Shown: positions 1 through 8,419 of the stretch, piece by piece
Layout: every line of letters starts with the position of its first letter
Numbering within the stretch: position 1 is the first letter of the stretch
DNA from: Tannerellaceae bacterium
Lineage (GTDB): Bacteria; Bacteroidota; Bacteroidia; Bacteroidales; Tannerellaceae
DNA: 45,738 nucleotides
NCBI GenBank assembly: GCA_031278605.1
Contig: JAITKB010000100.1
Location: 1 to 45,738, forward strand
Reading direction: 5' to 3'
Translations under genes and position numbers: made by a program
Notes under the pieces: generated by a model
The model's database searches: none
What the model saw: only the letters and a program-made list of their open reading frames with translations
Told to the model about the DNA's origin: nothing

Positions 1-17
1 CGGATAAAGCATATCCG
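1..17. terminator. Short hairpin at window edge
   Basis: CGGATA and TATCCG form a 6-bp stem around AAGCA, 30 bases beyond the stop of the minus-strand lipoprotein gene. No T tract follows on either strand inside the window, so it is only a possible transcript end. Confidence 0.25.
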
Positions 18-47
18 GCAGCCCGCCTCCTTGCGTAAGCTGTGAGG

Positions 48-458
48 TTAATACGTTTGTTTCAAGATAAAAGCTTCAATGGATGCTTTGTCGGCCACCG
101 CCTGGGTAAATTGCAGAAAGTGCTCACTTGCATTGTGGGCGTCAATGGCACCCTGGGATTTCCAATGTTCTATGAAAGTAAATTTCAGGGGGTTGCTCGT
201 ATCTTCAAATACGTCGTAGGAAATATTCCCTGCTTCACGACGGGTGGCTTCCACCACGGCTTCAATAGCCGGAAGAAGTTCGTCTTTAAACTCAGGAAGG
301 ACGGTGATATTGGCTACAATGGTTAGCTTTTCTGCCGCGTTCACTTCTTCCTGCGGGGCGTTCTCCTGGGATGCGCCTTCCTTTACCGGCGTATGGCAGG
401 AACCCAGCCACAGGGCCGAACAACAAATACTGTACAAGAGGTAATTTTTGATTTTCAT
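48..458 (-). CDS. ABM-domain lipoprotein (putative quinol monooxygenase-like)
   Basis: The 136-residue product starts with a lipoprotein signal (MKIKNYLLY, hydrophobic core, lipobox LGSC at about residue 21), so it should be lipid-anchored outside the inner membrane. An acidic linker follows, then one antibiotic-biosynthesis-monooxygenase (ABM) domain from about residue 40: LTIVANITVLPEF, REAGNISYDVFED and FIEHWKSQGAIDAHNASEH match the family's ferredoxin-like dimeric fold. Family members oxidise quinols or degrade haem, or have no known activity; I cannot tell which. I chose the ATG at 458 because the longer frame begins at TTG and puts ten residues before the signal peptide. The gene is monocistronic, with a promoter-like TATCTTTG 39 bases upstream. 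Confidence 0.8.
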   Translation of the reverse strand: MKIKNYLLYSICCSALWLGSCHTPVKEGASQENAPQEEVNAAEKLTIVANITVLPEFKDELLPAIEAVVEATRREAGNISYDVFEDTSNPLKFTFIEHWKSQGAIDAHNASEHFLQFTQAVADKASIEAFILKQTY

Positions 459-496
459 CGTGTTTAATCGTTTTAAATAATAAGACAATACGGAAG

Positions 497-504
497 CAAA
501 GATA
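497..504 (-). promoter_or_regulatory. Candidate -7 element for the ABM lipoprotein gene
   Basis: The minus strand reads TATCTTTG, an exact match to the Bacteroidetes -7 consensus TAnnTTTG. Transcription would start near 490, giving a leader of about 32 bases. No convincing -33 TTTG lies at the usual spacing. Confidence 0.5.
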
Positions 505-562
505 GAATATTTGTATGCATGAAAACCGGGAAACGGCTGAAAAAATAAGCCCCTCCCCCACC

Positions 563-1573
563 CTAACGCCGGGAAAGGTAGGGAAGGATGGCATCGGAAT
601 ACGAAACCAGGTAATTGCCGTAGGGATCGGAATAAATGAAAAAGTATTCGATGCCGGGGATGCTGCGGGCGGTCTCAACAGCTTTTTCAATGCCCAGCAC
701 CATGAAAGCGGTGGCGTAGGCGTCGGCTGTCATGCAATCGGCGGCTACCACCGTGGCGCTCAGGATGTCCTGTCCGGCGGGATAACCCGTGGCGGGGTCG
801 ATGGTATGCGCGAATTTCCGTCCGTCCTTCTCATAGAAGTTGAGGTAATCGCCGGAAGTGGCTATACCGCAGGGTTTGCAGGGCTGAAGGGTATCCTCCA
901 GCGAGGGGCCCGAGGCCTCGGCGTCGTCGGAGGGTTTGCGGATACCGATGCGCCAACATTCCCCCTGGGGATTCAAACCACGCATGTGCACCTCACCCCC
1001 GATCTCCACCATATAGTCCTCCACGCCCTCACGCTCCAGCAAACGTGCAATCACATCGCAGGCATACCCCTTGGCAATGGCCGAGAAGTTGAGGATCACG
1101 CGCGGATCGTCCTTGCGCACGGTTTTTCCCTCCAGGTGTATCTTGTCGTATCCCACAAACGAGCGCAAGCTGTCTATCACACCGGGGGTCACGCTGTCGG
1201 AGGAACTAAAGCCAAAGCCCCAGAGGTTGATCAAGGGAGCAACCGTGGGGTCAAAAGCCCCGTGGGAGCGGCTATGGATCTCCTGGGCCTTACGAAAAAC
1301 GTCGGTGAAAAAGGCGTCGACCTCCACCGGTTCGTTGCGGTTGACCTTCGAGAGAATGGAATGGGGATGAAAGGGGTTGAGGGAAAGGTTGAAGGTTTGC
1401 AGTTCGGCGTCGATCTTCTCGGTCAGCGGCCGGGACGAACGGTATTTGATCCGGTAAAGCGTATGGAAGACCGATCCGCTCTCTTGCACGTATTCGCCCC
1501 GGGAACCGGAGCATCCCCCCTCCAGCAGCAGACCAAGCAGAAAAACGAGGTATAATAATTGATTCCTTTTCAT
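563..1573 (-). CDS. apbE: FAD:protein FMN transferase (ApbE family lipoprotein)
   Basis: This 336-residue protein has a lipoprotein signal ([14 protein letters not shown], lipobox EGGC) followed by an ApbE domain. ApbE transfers FMN from FAD to a Thr or Ser of flavoproteins such as RnfG/RnfD or NqrB/NqrC, using Mg2+, in the periplasm. Visible family motifs are the LNFSAIAKGYACD segment (usually DLGGIAKGYAVD), VEIGGEVHMRG, HTIDPATGYPA and the C-terminal MTADAYATAFMVLG metal and FAD region. The ATG at 1573 overlaps the pgeF stop as ATGA. An upstream extension of the frame lies within pgeF and is ignored. It is the last gene of the hpt-adk-obg-pgeF-apbE operon. No target flavoprotein is in the window. 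Confidence 0.92.
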   Translation of the reverse strand: MKRNQLLYLVFLLGLLLEGGCSGSRGEYVQESGSVFHTLYRIKYRSSRPLTEKIDAELQTFNLSLNPFHPHSILSKVNRNEPVEVDAFFTDVFRKAQEIHSRSHGAFDPTVAPLINLWGFGFSSSDSVTPGVIDSLRSFVGYDKIHLEGKTVRKDDPRVILNFSAIAKGYACDVIARLLEREGVEDYMVEIGGEVHMRGLNPQGECWRIGIRKPSDDAEASGPSLEDTLQPCKPCGIATSGDYLNFYEKDGRKFAHTIDPATGYPAGQDILSATVVAADCMTADAYATAFMVLGIEKAVETARSIPGIEYFFIYSDPYGNYLVSYSDAILPYLSRR

Positions 1574-2370
1574 GATTTCAGTAAAATTCCTGTGAGTATG
1601 CGTCCGCTGCAAAGGCCTTCGCGACGGGCAGAGAAGTAATCCCGGTGGTGGGTATAGGTGCAGATTTCCGACACTTCGATGTGTTCGCGGCGAAGTCCTT
1701 CGTTGAGCAACTGTTTTCGGTTGGCTTCCTTCAGATCGACATGCATACGGTCGGTGGAAGCGTCCCGGAGAAAGATCCCCGACGGATCGATCCCCGAGGC
1801 GATAAAAGCCCCGCACACCTCCTCGCCGACCTCAAAGGCCCGGCATCCGATGCTGGGACCAATGCCTGCCAGGATACCGGCAGGGTTACAGCCGAAGGTT
1901 TGCTTCATCCTCCGGATGGTTTTCCGGGCGATTCCCAAGGCGGTGCCCCGCCATCCGGCATGTACGGCGGCAAGGACTTCCCGTTCCGGGTCATAGAACA
2001 AAAGCGGAACACAATCCGCCGTGGCAACGGCAAGGCAGATACCGGGTGATGCGGTAATCAAGGCATCCGCATCCAGGGGCCGGGAAGAAGGAAAGGGAGC
2101 GTCCAAAAGGACAACCTCGTCGCCATGCACCTGGCGGGGAATGCACAACTGCGCAAGATCCATACCCAAAGCCTCACACAACAACTCCTTGTTCCGGCGA
2201 ACGGCCTCCGGATCGTCGGAGGTATATTCCCCCAGGTTCAGCGAAGCGTAAGCGCCTGTGCTCACCCCTCCGCGCCGGGTGGTGATAAAATGCATCAGAC
2301 GGGGGATTTTCTCCAGGATTGAAAACCGTTTCAAGCCCGGAAGGCGGTTATCCGACGGTTCCGTTCTCAT
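1570..2370 (-). CDS. pgeF: Peptidoglycan editing factor / purine nucleoside phosphorylase (YfiH/YlmD, DUF152)
   Basis: The 266-residue protein matches the multicopper-oxidase-like DUF152 family. The zinc site is visible as the His of RQVHGDEV, the Cys of [12 protein letters not shown] and the His of [13 protein letters not shown]. Members cleave adenosine and inosine in vitro and also reduce misincorporation of L-Ser in peptidoglycan precursors; the physiological role is not settled. The start is the ATG at 2370, which overlaps the obg stop by four bases (ATGA), and its stop overlaps apbE in the same way, so translation is probably coupled through the three genes. Length is normal for the family. 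The protein is cytoplasmic, with no signal peptide. Confidence 0.92.
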   Translation of the reverse strand: MRTEPSDNRLPGLKRFSILEKIPRLMHFITTRRGGVSTGAYASLNLGEYTSDDPEAVRRNKELLCEALGMDLAQLCIPRQVHGDEVVLLDAPFPSSRPLDADALITASPGICLAVATADCVPLLFYDPEREVLAAVHAGWRGTALGIARKTIRRMKQTFGCNPAGILAGIGPSIGCRAFEVGEEVCGAFIASGIDPSGIFLRDASTDRMHVDLKEANRKQLLNEGLRREHIEVSEICTYTHHRDYFSARREGLCSGRILTGILLKS

Positions 2371-3458
2371 AGTTTATGGTAGAGAGGATGGCCCTGGTCC
2401 TCCTCTTCTTCGTCGGGCAGGGCGCTAAGGTCCAAATTCCGGTGCACAACACGCTCCGGCTCCTGAAACGTTTCCCGGTTCAGTTCCTTCCACAAAATGT
2501 CTTTCAACTCCGCAATGCCGTGGCCGGTGACGGAAGAGATAAAAACCGTTGGGAGATCCCCGGGGAGGTTTTCGCTCAGGGCCTCTTGCAGTTCCTCGTC
2601 CAGCATATCGCTCTTGGTGATGGCCAACACGCGGCTTTTGGACGGCAGTTCCGGGTTGTAATCCGTAAGTTCCTTGCACAGGATCCCGTATTCCTTCCGT
2701 ATATCGGCGCTGTCGGCGGGGATCATGAAGAGGAGGAGGGAGTTGCGTTCAATATGACGGAGAAAGCGCAACCCCAGCCCTTTCCCCCGGCTCGCCCCCT
2801 CAATGATCCCGGGAATATCGGCCATCACAAAGGAACGGTTGTCGCGGTAACCCACGATGCCCAGGTTGGGCTCCAGGGTGGTGAAAGGATAGTCGGCAAT
2901 CCGGGGCCGGGCGGCGGAAACCACCGACAGCAACGTAGACTTCCCCGCATTGGGGAAACCCACCAGGCCCACATCGGCCAGAAGCTTAAGCTGGAGAATG
3001 ATGGTACGCTCTTGGGCCGGTTCGCCGGGCTGGGCAAAACGCGGTGCTTGGTTGGTAGCGGTTTTGAAGTTCCAGTTGCCCAGTCCTCCCCGTCCGCCTG
3101 CCAGAAGGAGGGTCTGTTGTTGGTCGGCGGTTATGTCGCAAAGGTATTCGCCGGTCTCGGCGTCGTAGGCCACGGTTCCGCAGGGCACTTCTATCACCCG
3201 GTCCTCCCCGTCTTTCCCGGAACTTCTCCCGGCGCTTCCGCTCGCCCCGGAGGTAGCCGTAATGTGCCGTTCAAACTTCAAGTGCAGCAGGGTCCAATAG
3301 TTACGATTTCCCCTAAGGTATACACTGCCGCCCTTACCGCCGTCGCCGCCGTCGGGACCGCCCTTGGGGATATACTTCTCCCTCCGGAAATGGGCCGAAC
3401 CGCTACCGCCCTTACCCGAACGGCAATAAATCTTCACATAATCTACAAAGTTTGACAC
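2367..3458 (-). CDS. obg: Obg family GTPase CgtA/ObgE
   Basis: This 363-residue ribosome-associated GTPase acts in late 50S assembly and the stringent response. The N-terminal glycine-rich Obg fold (residues 1-160) shows [16 protein letters not shown] and [12 protein letters not shown]. The G domain shows G1 [10 protein letters not shown]2 [10 protein letters not shown]3 [10 protein letters not shown] and G4 TKSD. The C-terminal tail is acidic (DEEEEDQ). The start is a GTG at 3458 (GTG TCA AAC TTT): it lies within the last codons of adk, no in-frame ATG precedes it, and the resulting N-terminus [17 protein letters not shown] fits the family. The 16-base overlap with adk and the four-base overlap with pgeF place it mid-operon. 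Confidence 0.96.
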   Translation of the reverse strand: MSNFVDYVKIYCRSGKGGSGSAHFRREKYIPKGGPDGGDGGKGGSVYLRGNRNYWTLLHLKFERHITATSGASGSAGRSSGKDGEDRVIEVPCGTVAYDAETGEYLCDITADQQQTLLLAGGRGGLGNWNFKTATNQAPRFAQPGEPAQERTIILQLKLLADVGLVGFPNAGKSTLLSVVSAARPRIADYPFTTLEPNLGIVGYRDNRSFVMADIPGIIEGASRGKGLGLRFLRHIERNSLLLFMIPADSADIRKEYGILCKELTDYNPELPSKSRVLAITKSDMLDEELQEALSENLPGDLPTVFISSVTGHGIAELKDILWKELNRETFQEPERVVHRNLDLSALPDEEEEDQGHPLYHKL

Positions 3459-4039
3459 GGGGATGGGATTAATGGGGTTAAAATGGATTTGATCTGTGCA
3501 AAAATAGAGGCTATCGAACCGGTCCCCCGCACGCTGTGCAGTTTTCCTTCCCTGGTATAATATTCCACCAAGGGAGCTGTTTGTTGATGGTAAACCTCCA
3601 GCCTGGCACGAATGGTTTCACTCCGGTCGTCCGAACGTCCGAGGCGGTCGCCCCGCGCCATCATCCGGCGGACCAACTCCTCTTCCTCCACCTCCAGGTT
3701 GATCATAACGCTCACGTCGCTACCTTGCCGGTTCAACAGGTTTTTCAAGGCTACGGCCTGTGGAATGGTGCGGGGATAGCCGTCGAAAATAATCCCCTTG
3801 CCGGAAAATTCCCCACTCTCCAATGCCCCGGACAGGAGGCCGATGATCAGTTCATCGGGCAGTAACTGGCCTTTATCTATGTAACGACCGGCGATTTCCC
3901 CCATTTCGGTCCGGTTCCTTATTTCGGTGCGCAGGAGTTCGCCGGTGGAAATATGCCTCAGGCCAAATTCCCGAATGATCCATTCACTCTGCGTCCCCTT
4001 GCCGGAGCCGGGAGCGCCGGAAATAACTACATTCAACAT
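3443..4039 (-). CDS. adk: Adenylate kinase, short form
   Basis: The 198-residue enzyme interconverts ATP plus AMP with two ADP. The P-loop [10 protein letters not shown] is at residues 8-17, the AMP-binding region TGELLRTEI follows, then [10 protein letters not shown], and a short lid ([17 protein letters not shown]) without the four-Cys zinc site, as is usual in Bacteroidetes. I chose the ATG at 4039: the reading frame extends 36 codons upstream, but that stretch runs into hpt. The gap to hpt is 22 bases. Pairing with hpt puts nucleotide salvage at the head of the operon. The C-terminal tail [12 protein letters not shown] is encoded over the start of obg. Confidence 0.95.
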   Translation of the reverse strand: MLNVVISGAPGSGKGTQSEWIIREFGLRHISTGELLRTEIRNRTEMGEIAGRYIDKGQLLPDELIIGLLSGALESGEFSGKGIIFDGYPRTIPQAVALKNLLNRQGSDVSVMINLEVEEEELVRRMMARGDRLGRSDDRSETIRARLEVYHQQTAPLVEYYTREGKLHSVRGTGSIASIFAQIKSILTPLIPSPCQTL

Positions 4040-4061
4040 AATTTTGATATTTGGTTTATGA

Positions 4062-4607
4062 TTATTCGTTCGTAACAAGTTTGTAGATGTCCCCGTAGGC
4101 CCTTCCCAGGCCGTCGTAATCCAGGCCGTATCCCACGATGAAGTCATTCGGGATGGAGAGGCCTACGTAATCGGGCGCCACATCGCTGTATTGCAAAGCA
4201 TCGGGTTTAAATAACAGGGTGGCAAGCTTCACCTCCAAAGCCCCTTCTTTTTTCAATTTTCCGGTCAGGTAGTGCATCGTATGCCCCGTATCAATAATAT
4301 CTTCCAGCAGAATCAGGTGTCGACCCTCAACAGGAGTCCTCACCGGCATGATTTCATGAATCACACCACCCGTCCTTGTACCGCTATACGAAGCGTAACG
4401 TGCAAAAGTGAGTTCATAAGGGCCGTTCAGGCAGTGCATCAAATCGGCAATAAACATAAATGCGCCGTTCAGTATTCCTACAAACAAAGGGTTGGTGTGT
4501 TCCGCATCTCGTCGTATTTCCCCGGCCATCCGCCCTATGGCGGCTCGAATGTCCTTTTCAGGAATAAACAATTTAAATTCTTTGTCCTTTAAGCGAATGA
4601 CTTCCAT
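4062..4607 (-). CDS. hpt: Hypoxanthine (guanine) phosphoribosyltransferase
   Basis: This 181-residue type I phosphoribosyltransferase converts hypoxanthine or guanine plus PRPP to IMP or GMP. The PRPP loop is clear in LILLEDIIDTGHTM. Also visible are the purine-contact region with Lys followed by PDYVGLSIPNDFIVGYGLDY and the early LFVGILNGAFMFIADL segment. The start is ATG at 4607, giving MEVIRLKDKEF. It is the first gene of the hpt-adk-obg-pgeF-apbE operon, with a TACCTTTG -7 element 26 bases upstream. Length and motifs are standard; no oddities. Confidence 0.95.
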   Translation of the reverse strand: MEVIRLKDKEFKLFIPEKDIRAAIGRMAGEIRRDAEHTNPLFVGILNGAFMFIADLMHCLNGPYELTFARYASYSGTRTGGVIHEIMPVRTPVEGRHLILLEDIIDTGHTMHYLTGKLKKEGALEVKLATLLFKPDALQYSDVAPDYVGLSIPNDFIVGYGLDYDGLGRAYGDIYKLVTNE

Positions 4608-4632
4608 AACAACTTAGCAAATGATAAGATGA

Positions 4633-4640
4633 CAAAGGTA
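4633..4640 (-). promoter_or_regulatory. Candidate -7 element for the hpt operon
   Basis: The minus strand reads TACCTTTG, an exact TAnnTTTG match, about 26 bases before the hpt start. No TTTG lies at the expected 19-21 base spacing upstream. Confidence 0.5.
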
Positions 4641-4660
4641 TAACTTTTCCGCCACTAATC

Positions 4661-4681
4661 CCCCGCCGCAACAAAGCGGGG
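4661..4681 (-). terminator. Hairpin after the arabinofuranosidase gene
   Basis: CCCCGC (4661-4666) and GCGGGG (4676-4681) pair just past the GH51 stop. The following minus-strand bases lack a T run, so this is a weak terminator or a 3'-end stabilising stem. Confidence 0.35.
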
Positions 4682-6646
4682 CTATCCGCCGTAGCCAATC
4701 CGGTAGACGTTAAACGACTCTCCCTTTACCTTCAGCGAAAGTGTTTTCCCCATAAGCCTCAGCCCGTAATCCACGGGAAGGATGCGGCGGGGATCCTCCA
4801 GGGTGTTCTCCTCATGCATACCGCCCGAAAGCAGGGTTGCCCGGACCTCCGTAGACAAACGCATGCCCTTGTCCGGCGTGTCGATACGGATACGAATATC
4901 CCTTTCGTCGGCGGAGGTATTGGCAAGCTTGACGATGATTTCCTTTTTCCGCACGTCTATCACGGCGCTGGCATAGAGTTGTTCGTTGCCGGCCACTACC
5001 TCTGCGTTGCGGGTCAGCGGCAGGATATGGGTCCCTTTGTTGTGGCTGTACAGTTGTTGCACGTAATAGTTTACAGACTTCACCAGGCGGAGATTGTCAA
5101 ACCAAATCAGGTCGGGATTCCATTGCCAGGCGTCTACATGCGCCAACAAAGGAGCATAGGTGGCCAGATGCACTACGTCGGCGTTGCGCTCTATCCCGGT
5201 AAGAAAGGCGGCTTCGGCCAGCGCGGATTCAAAACTGTTTTTTTTCACCGGGCGCGTATGGGCGGCATATTCGCCGGCAAAAACCTTGGGTCCTTTGCGG
5301 TCGTAGGTGTCGTAACGTTGGGCATTGCTGAGGAACCACTGGGGTTCCCTGTAATAATGTTCGTCCACCAGGTCTACACCCAGGGCCTTCATCTGGGGCC
5401 AGAGGCGGTCAAACTCTTCGCCCGAAGCCGAAGGACCGGACGTGCCGACCAGCTTGATCTGGGGATACCGGGGGCGTATCTGCTTCATAAACGCTTCCAG
5501 GTAAAGATGATACCATTCGCCCCATTGCTCGTTGCCAATAGCCAGGTACTTCAGGTTGAAGGGTTCGGGATGTCCCATTTCGGCACGTATCTTCCCCCAG
5601 GGGTCGGTCACCGGGGCATTGGCAAAGGCTATCAGATCCAAGGCGTCGTCTATGTAAGGCTGAAGGGAATCCAAGGGAACCACCTCTTCCCGGCCTGTTT
5701 GGAACTGACAGGAGAATCCGCAACTGACAACCGGAAGCGGCTCGGCTCCCCAGTCTTCGGCCAGAAGGAAAAACTCGAAAAACCCCAGTCCGTACGATTG
5801 AAAGTAATCGGGGAAGAACTTATGCTTAAACTCATAGTTCCATCGGTTCTCGTTCACCGGACGATTCTCTACCGCCCCCAGGGTGTTCTTCCATTGATAA
5901 CGGGTAGCCAGGTTGTTTCCCTCCACAATACATCCTCCGGGGAAGCGCAATACACCCGGAGTCAGTTCCATAAGGGCCTGCGCTATATCGGGGCGCATAC
6001 CGTTTTCGCGTTCCTTCCAGGTTTTGACGGGGAAGAGAGAGATATGCTCCAGATCGGCCACGCCTTCGGTGACCAAACCGATGTTCAGCCGGCAGTGTGC
6101 ATCGGTGACGCCCCCGGTAATCATCCCGGTGTATTTCTTCCATTCCTTTCCTTCAATCCCGATTTCCACCCGTCCTGCCGGATTATTTTTGCTGTCCACC
6201 AGTTCGCCCAGGATCTTTTGAGGAATACCGTCCGTGGATCGGGCGTAGAAGGAAAAGCGGTAAGTTTCCTTTTCCCGTATTCCAATGCCTCGGAAACCTT
6301 CGTTGACAAGTCCCGTTCCGGTGAGCAGTTCCCAGGCGTTTGTCAGTCGCACATAATGCGGATTTCGTTCAAAGGGACCTCCTTCGCTGCGTACCTCCAC
6401 CCGTCCGTAGGCAGTCCATCCCGAAAGCGGGGTATGGGTAAAGTCGAACGAACGGTTTTTTACCAATTCGGCATATAACCCCCCGTCGGCGCCGAAGTTA
6501 ATGTCTTCAAAAAAAACGCCATACATATCGGGGCGTATAGCTGCACCCGGTTTCCCGGCTCTGACCACAAGCTCAATCTCCTGGGTGTGCAGGGCCTGTG
6601 CGCTCAGGAGCACACAGACGATCATTCCTGTAAAAGTTGTTCTCAT
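4682..6646 (-). CDS. GH51 alpha-L-arabinofuranosidase, secreted
   Basis: The 654-residue enzyme removes terminal arabinofuranosyl units from arabinan or arabinoxylan. A signal peptide (MRTTFTGMIVCVLLSAQALHTQ) points to export. A carbohydrate-binding jelly-roll-like segment (about 75-205) sits inside the N-terminal half. The GH51 barrel shows LRFPGGC, then the acid/base Glu373 in AIGNEQWGEW and the nucleophile Glu459 in VFAGEY, followed by a C-terminal beta domain. The start at ATG 6646 is preferred over a frame extension of 14 codons lacking signal-peptide character. It is monocistronic. Upstream (6647-6958) lies a tandem palindrome array that could affect its expression. Endo-type or related arabinosidase activities of GH51 cannot be excluded. 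Confidence 0.92.
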   Translation of the reverse strand: MRTTFTGMIVCVLLSAQALHTQEIELVVRAGKPGAAIRPDMYGVFFEDINFGADGGLYAELVKNRSFDFTHTPLSGWTAYGRVEVRSEGGPFERNPHYVRLTNAWELLTGTGLVNEGFRGIGIREKETYRFSFYARSTDGIPQKILGELVDSKNNPAGRVEIGIEGKEWKKYTGMITGGVTDAHCRLNIGLVTEGVADLEHISLFPVKTWKERENGMRPDIAQALMELTPGVLRFPGGCIVEGNNLATRYQWKNTLGAVENRPVNENRWNYEFKHKFFPDYFQSYGLGFFEFFLLAEDWGAEPLPVVSCGFSCQFQTGREEVVPLDSLQPYIDDALDLIAFANAPVTDPWGKIRAEMGHPEPFNLKYLAIGNEQWGEWYHLYLEAFMKQIRPRYPQIKLVGTSGPSASGEEFDRLWPQMKALGVDLVDEHYYREPQWFLSNAQRYDTYDRKGPKVFAGEYAAHTRPVKKNSFESALAEAAFLTGIERNADVVHLATYAPLLAHVDAWQWNPDLIWFDNLRLVKSVNYYVQQLYSHNKGTHILPLTRNAEVVAGNEQLYASAVIDVRKKEIIVKLANTSADERDIRIRIDTPDKGMRLSTEVRATLLSGGMHEENTLEDPRRILPVDYGLRLMGKTLSLKVKGESFNVYRIGYGG

Positions 6647-6958
6647 TTTATGCTGTTGTTTTAAAAATATTATGCGAAAAGTACGCATATTTTTTTGCTT
6701 TACGATTCCGCAAGCCAGTGTCCCACCCGGGGCACCCTTAGCGGGGTATAAATCTCCCGGTAGGGAGGGATAAATTTTTCAGTACTGAGAAATTATTTTT
6801 TCAGTAGTGAGAAATAAATTTTTCAGTACTGAGAAATTTATTTTTCAGTACTGAGAAATTTATCGCTGATAGATAGGCGATTAGACATTCAGCCTCGAAC
6901 GATAAAAATTGACTCGAAGAAGGAGGTTTTTGGCCTAAGGCTTACACTAAGGCTTACA
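6647..6958. other. Intergenic region between GH51 gene and histidine kinase gene
   Basis: This 312-base gap holds, in order: an AT-rich hairpin ATGCG/CGCAT near 6672-6688, a CTCCC/GGGAG stem (6754-6758 with 6763-6767), the four-unit 22-bp array (6773-6860), and two direct copies of TAAGGCTTACAC (from about 6936 and 6948) against the kinase stop. No exact TAnnTTTG element for the GH51 gene was found. Confidence 0.6.
6773..6860. repeat. Array 1: four tandem 22-bp palindromic units
   Basis: Units run 6773-6794, 6795-6816, 6817-6838 and 6839-6860, with no gap. The core TCAGTACTGA starts at 6779, (variant TCAGTAGTGA) 6801, 6823 and 6845, exactly 22 bp apart. Units 1 and 3 are identical. Each unit is an inverted repeat with 11-bp arms; the one asymmetric position pairs as U-G in plus-strand RNA and is C-A in minus-strand RNA. 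Candidates are a cooperative operator array (two helical turns per unit), a minisatellite inside a miniature element, or an RNA structure. Confidence 0.9.
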
Positions 6959-7786
6959 CTATTCCGGCATCGGGAAGGAGACGGTGAATCGCGTGAACTC
7001 GTCGGGTTTGGTTTCCATCCGGATTGTTCCGTTATGTTTTCCTTCCAGGATGGATTTGGTGATGGACAATCCGAGTCCTGTTCCTTCGCCCAGGAGTTTG
7101 GTGGTGAAGAAGGGCATGTAGAGTTTTTCGCCCACTTCGCCGGGGATTCCTGTTCCATTGTCTTCTATGACAAGGGATATGGCGTTGGGAACTTTTTTTA
7201 TACTTACGACGATCGTGGGTGAATAGGTTGCATCGGAAGTCAGGTTTGCTTTGTCGAAGACGGCATCGCAGGCATTGTTCATGAGGTTCAGAACGGCCCG
7301 GCTTATCGCTTGCGGAATAAGATTCAGCAGCGGAATATCGTCCTCGTAATTTTCGCGGATGGAGGCGTTAAAGTTTTTGTTTTCGGATCGTACGGCGTGG
7401 TAAGAGAGCCAGATGTATTCATGCACAAGTTCTTTCAGATCGGTGGGTACATAATCGTCCTTGCCGCGCGAATAGCGGAGTATCCCCCGTATGATGTCGG
7501 ATATGCGGTCGCCGTTTTCCGCTATCCGGGCGATGTTGTTCCCCAGGTCGGACAGGAGCGCATGCATTTCTTCCCTGAAATCATCGGGGAGCAAATCGTG
7601 CACTTCCGAGATAAACTCTTCCAGAGCTTTTACGGATTGATGGGATAATTTGCTGGAATTGACTATGAAATTCAGCGGGTTTTGTATTTCGTGTACGATG
7701 CCCGCACTCAACATTCCAAGGGATGTGGATTTTTCTTGCCGATTCATCTGTCTTTCCTGATATTCTGTGCTGTTCTTGTTTTTCAT
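6959..7786 (-). CDS. Soluble sensor histidine kinase
   Basis: This 275-residue kinase has no transmembrane segment and no recognisable sensor domain: only about 20 residues precede the HisKA region. The phospho-accepting His32 is in GIVHEIQNPLNF. The catalytic domain shows the N box (AVLNLMNNACDAV), G1 (VIEDNGTGIP), F box (MPFFTTK) and G2 (GEGTGLGLSIT). The ATG at 7786 lies 20 bases after the response-regulator stop. Given the missing sensor, it probably receives its signal from a partner, perhaps the hemerythrin protein encoded first in the operon (inference). Its co-encoded regulator lacks the usual phospho-Asp, so its true phosphotransfer target is unclear. Confidence 0.9.
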   Translation of the reverse strand: MKNKNSTEYQERQMNRQEKSTSLGMLSAGIVHEIQNPLNFIVNSSKLSHQSVKALEEFISEVHDLLPDDFREEMHALLSDLGNNIARIAENGDRISDIIRGILRYSRGKDDYVPTDLKELVHEYIWLSYHAVRSENKNFNASIRENYEDDIPLLNLIPQAISRAVLNLMNNACDAVFDKANLTSDATYSPTIVVSIKKVPNAISLVIEDNGTGIPGEVGEKLYMPFFTTKLLGEGTGLGLSITKSILEGKHNGTIRMETKPDEFTRFTVSFPMPE

Positions 7787-7806
7787 TGGTGGTTTCTATT
7801 TTGACG

Positions 7807-8415
7807 CTAAGGTTTTCCTATTTCTTTCAGTTCGATCAGTTTGTTGACTATGGCATATACGGTTAGTCCGCTGGCGCTATGTATCTGCAGTTTGCGGGCG
7901 ATATTGCGTCGGTGGGTAATGACGGTATGCGTAGAGAGGAAAAGTCGGTCGGCAATGGCTCGATTGGTCATTCCTTTCACTACGCATACTACGATTTCTT
8001 TTTCCCGTACACTTAATATTTGTTGTTCGTCATTTTCGGCAATGCCGTGTATTTCTTCGGCATAAAGTCGGTCTAATTTCTGTTTGATTTCATCGTTCGT
8101 TTGGTATATATCCATTATTTCATCAAACGGCATGAGAATGGATCTGTCGACCAGATTATACAGCAGCGCGATACACTTCATCGCGGGGCAGGCACATTCT
8201 TCTTTCAACTGCTGAAGCGTAAAGCCAACGAGCATGGACGGATTGATAATCAATATATCCGGTTTATGCGTGCGAATCGTTTCGTGCACAAGCTCACTTC
8301 GTGCCACTTCCACCAATTGGAAACGAAACCCCGAAAGTCTTTTCATCTGCACTTCTACTCCGGACCGGACAATGGAGGAGACTTCGGCGACAACTATTTT
8401 GAGGCTGATATTCAT
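7807..8415 (-). CDS. LuxR/NarL-type regulator with degenerate receiver
   Basis: The 202-residue protein has a receiver-like N-terminus (1-115) and a GerE/LuxR helix-turn-helix (about 133-192: LSVREKEIVVCVVKGMTNRA, then LFLSTHTVITHRRNIARKL). The receiver is degenerate. The usual acidic pair after strand 1 is EV (VVAEVSSIVRSGV), and the phospho-Asp position is Asn58 (PDILIINPSM). It therefore probably works without Asp phosphorylation, or by another signal. The stop of the hemerythrin gene lies four bases before this ATG (8415). DNA targets are unknown; autoregulation of the operon is plausible. Confidence 0.88.
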   Translation of the reverse strand: MNISLKIVVAEVSSIVRSGVEVQMKRLSGFRFQLVEVARSELVHETIRTHKPDILIINPSMLVGFTLQQLKEECACPAMKCIALLYNLVDRSILMPFDEIMDIYQTNDEIKQKLDRLYAEEIHGIAENDEQQILSVREKEIVVCVVKGMTNRAIADRLFLSTHTVITHRRNIARKLQIHSASGLTVYAIVNKLIELKEIGKP

Positions 8416-8419
8416 GTAT

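Noticed and set aside
2376..3455. Long plus-strand frame opposite obg
   Set aside because: It mirrors the obg frame almost exactly; obg has all G motifs, the antisense product none.
4814..6478. Long plus-strand frame opposite the GH51 gene
   Set aside because: The sense strand carries GH51 catalytic motifs and a signal peptide. The antisense frame shows no domain and no start signal.
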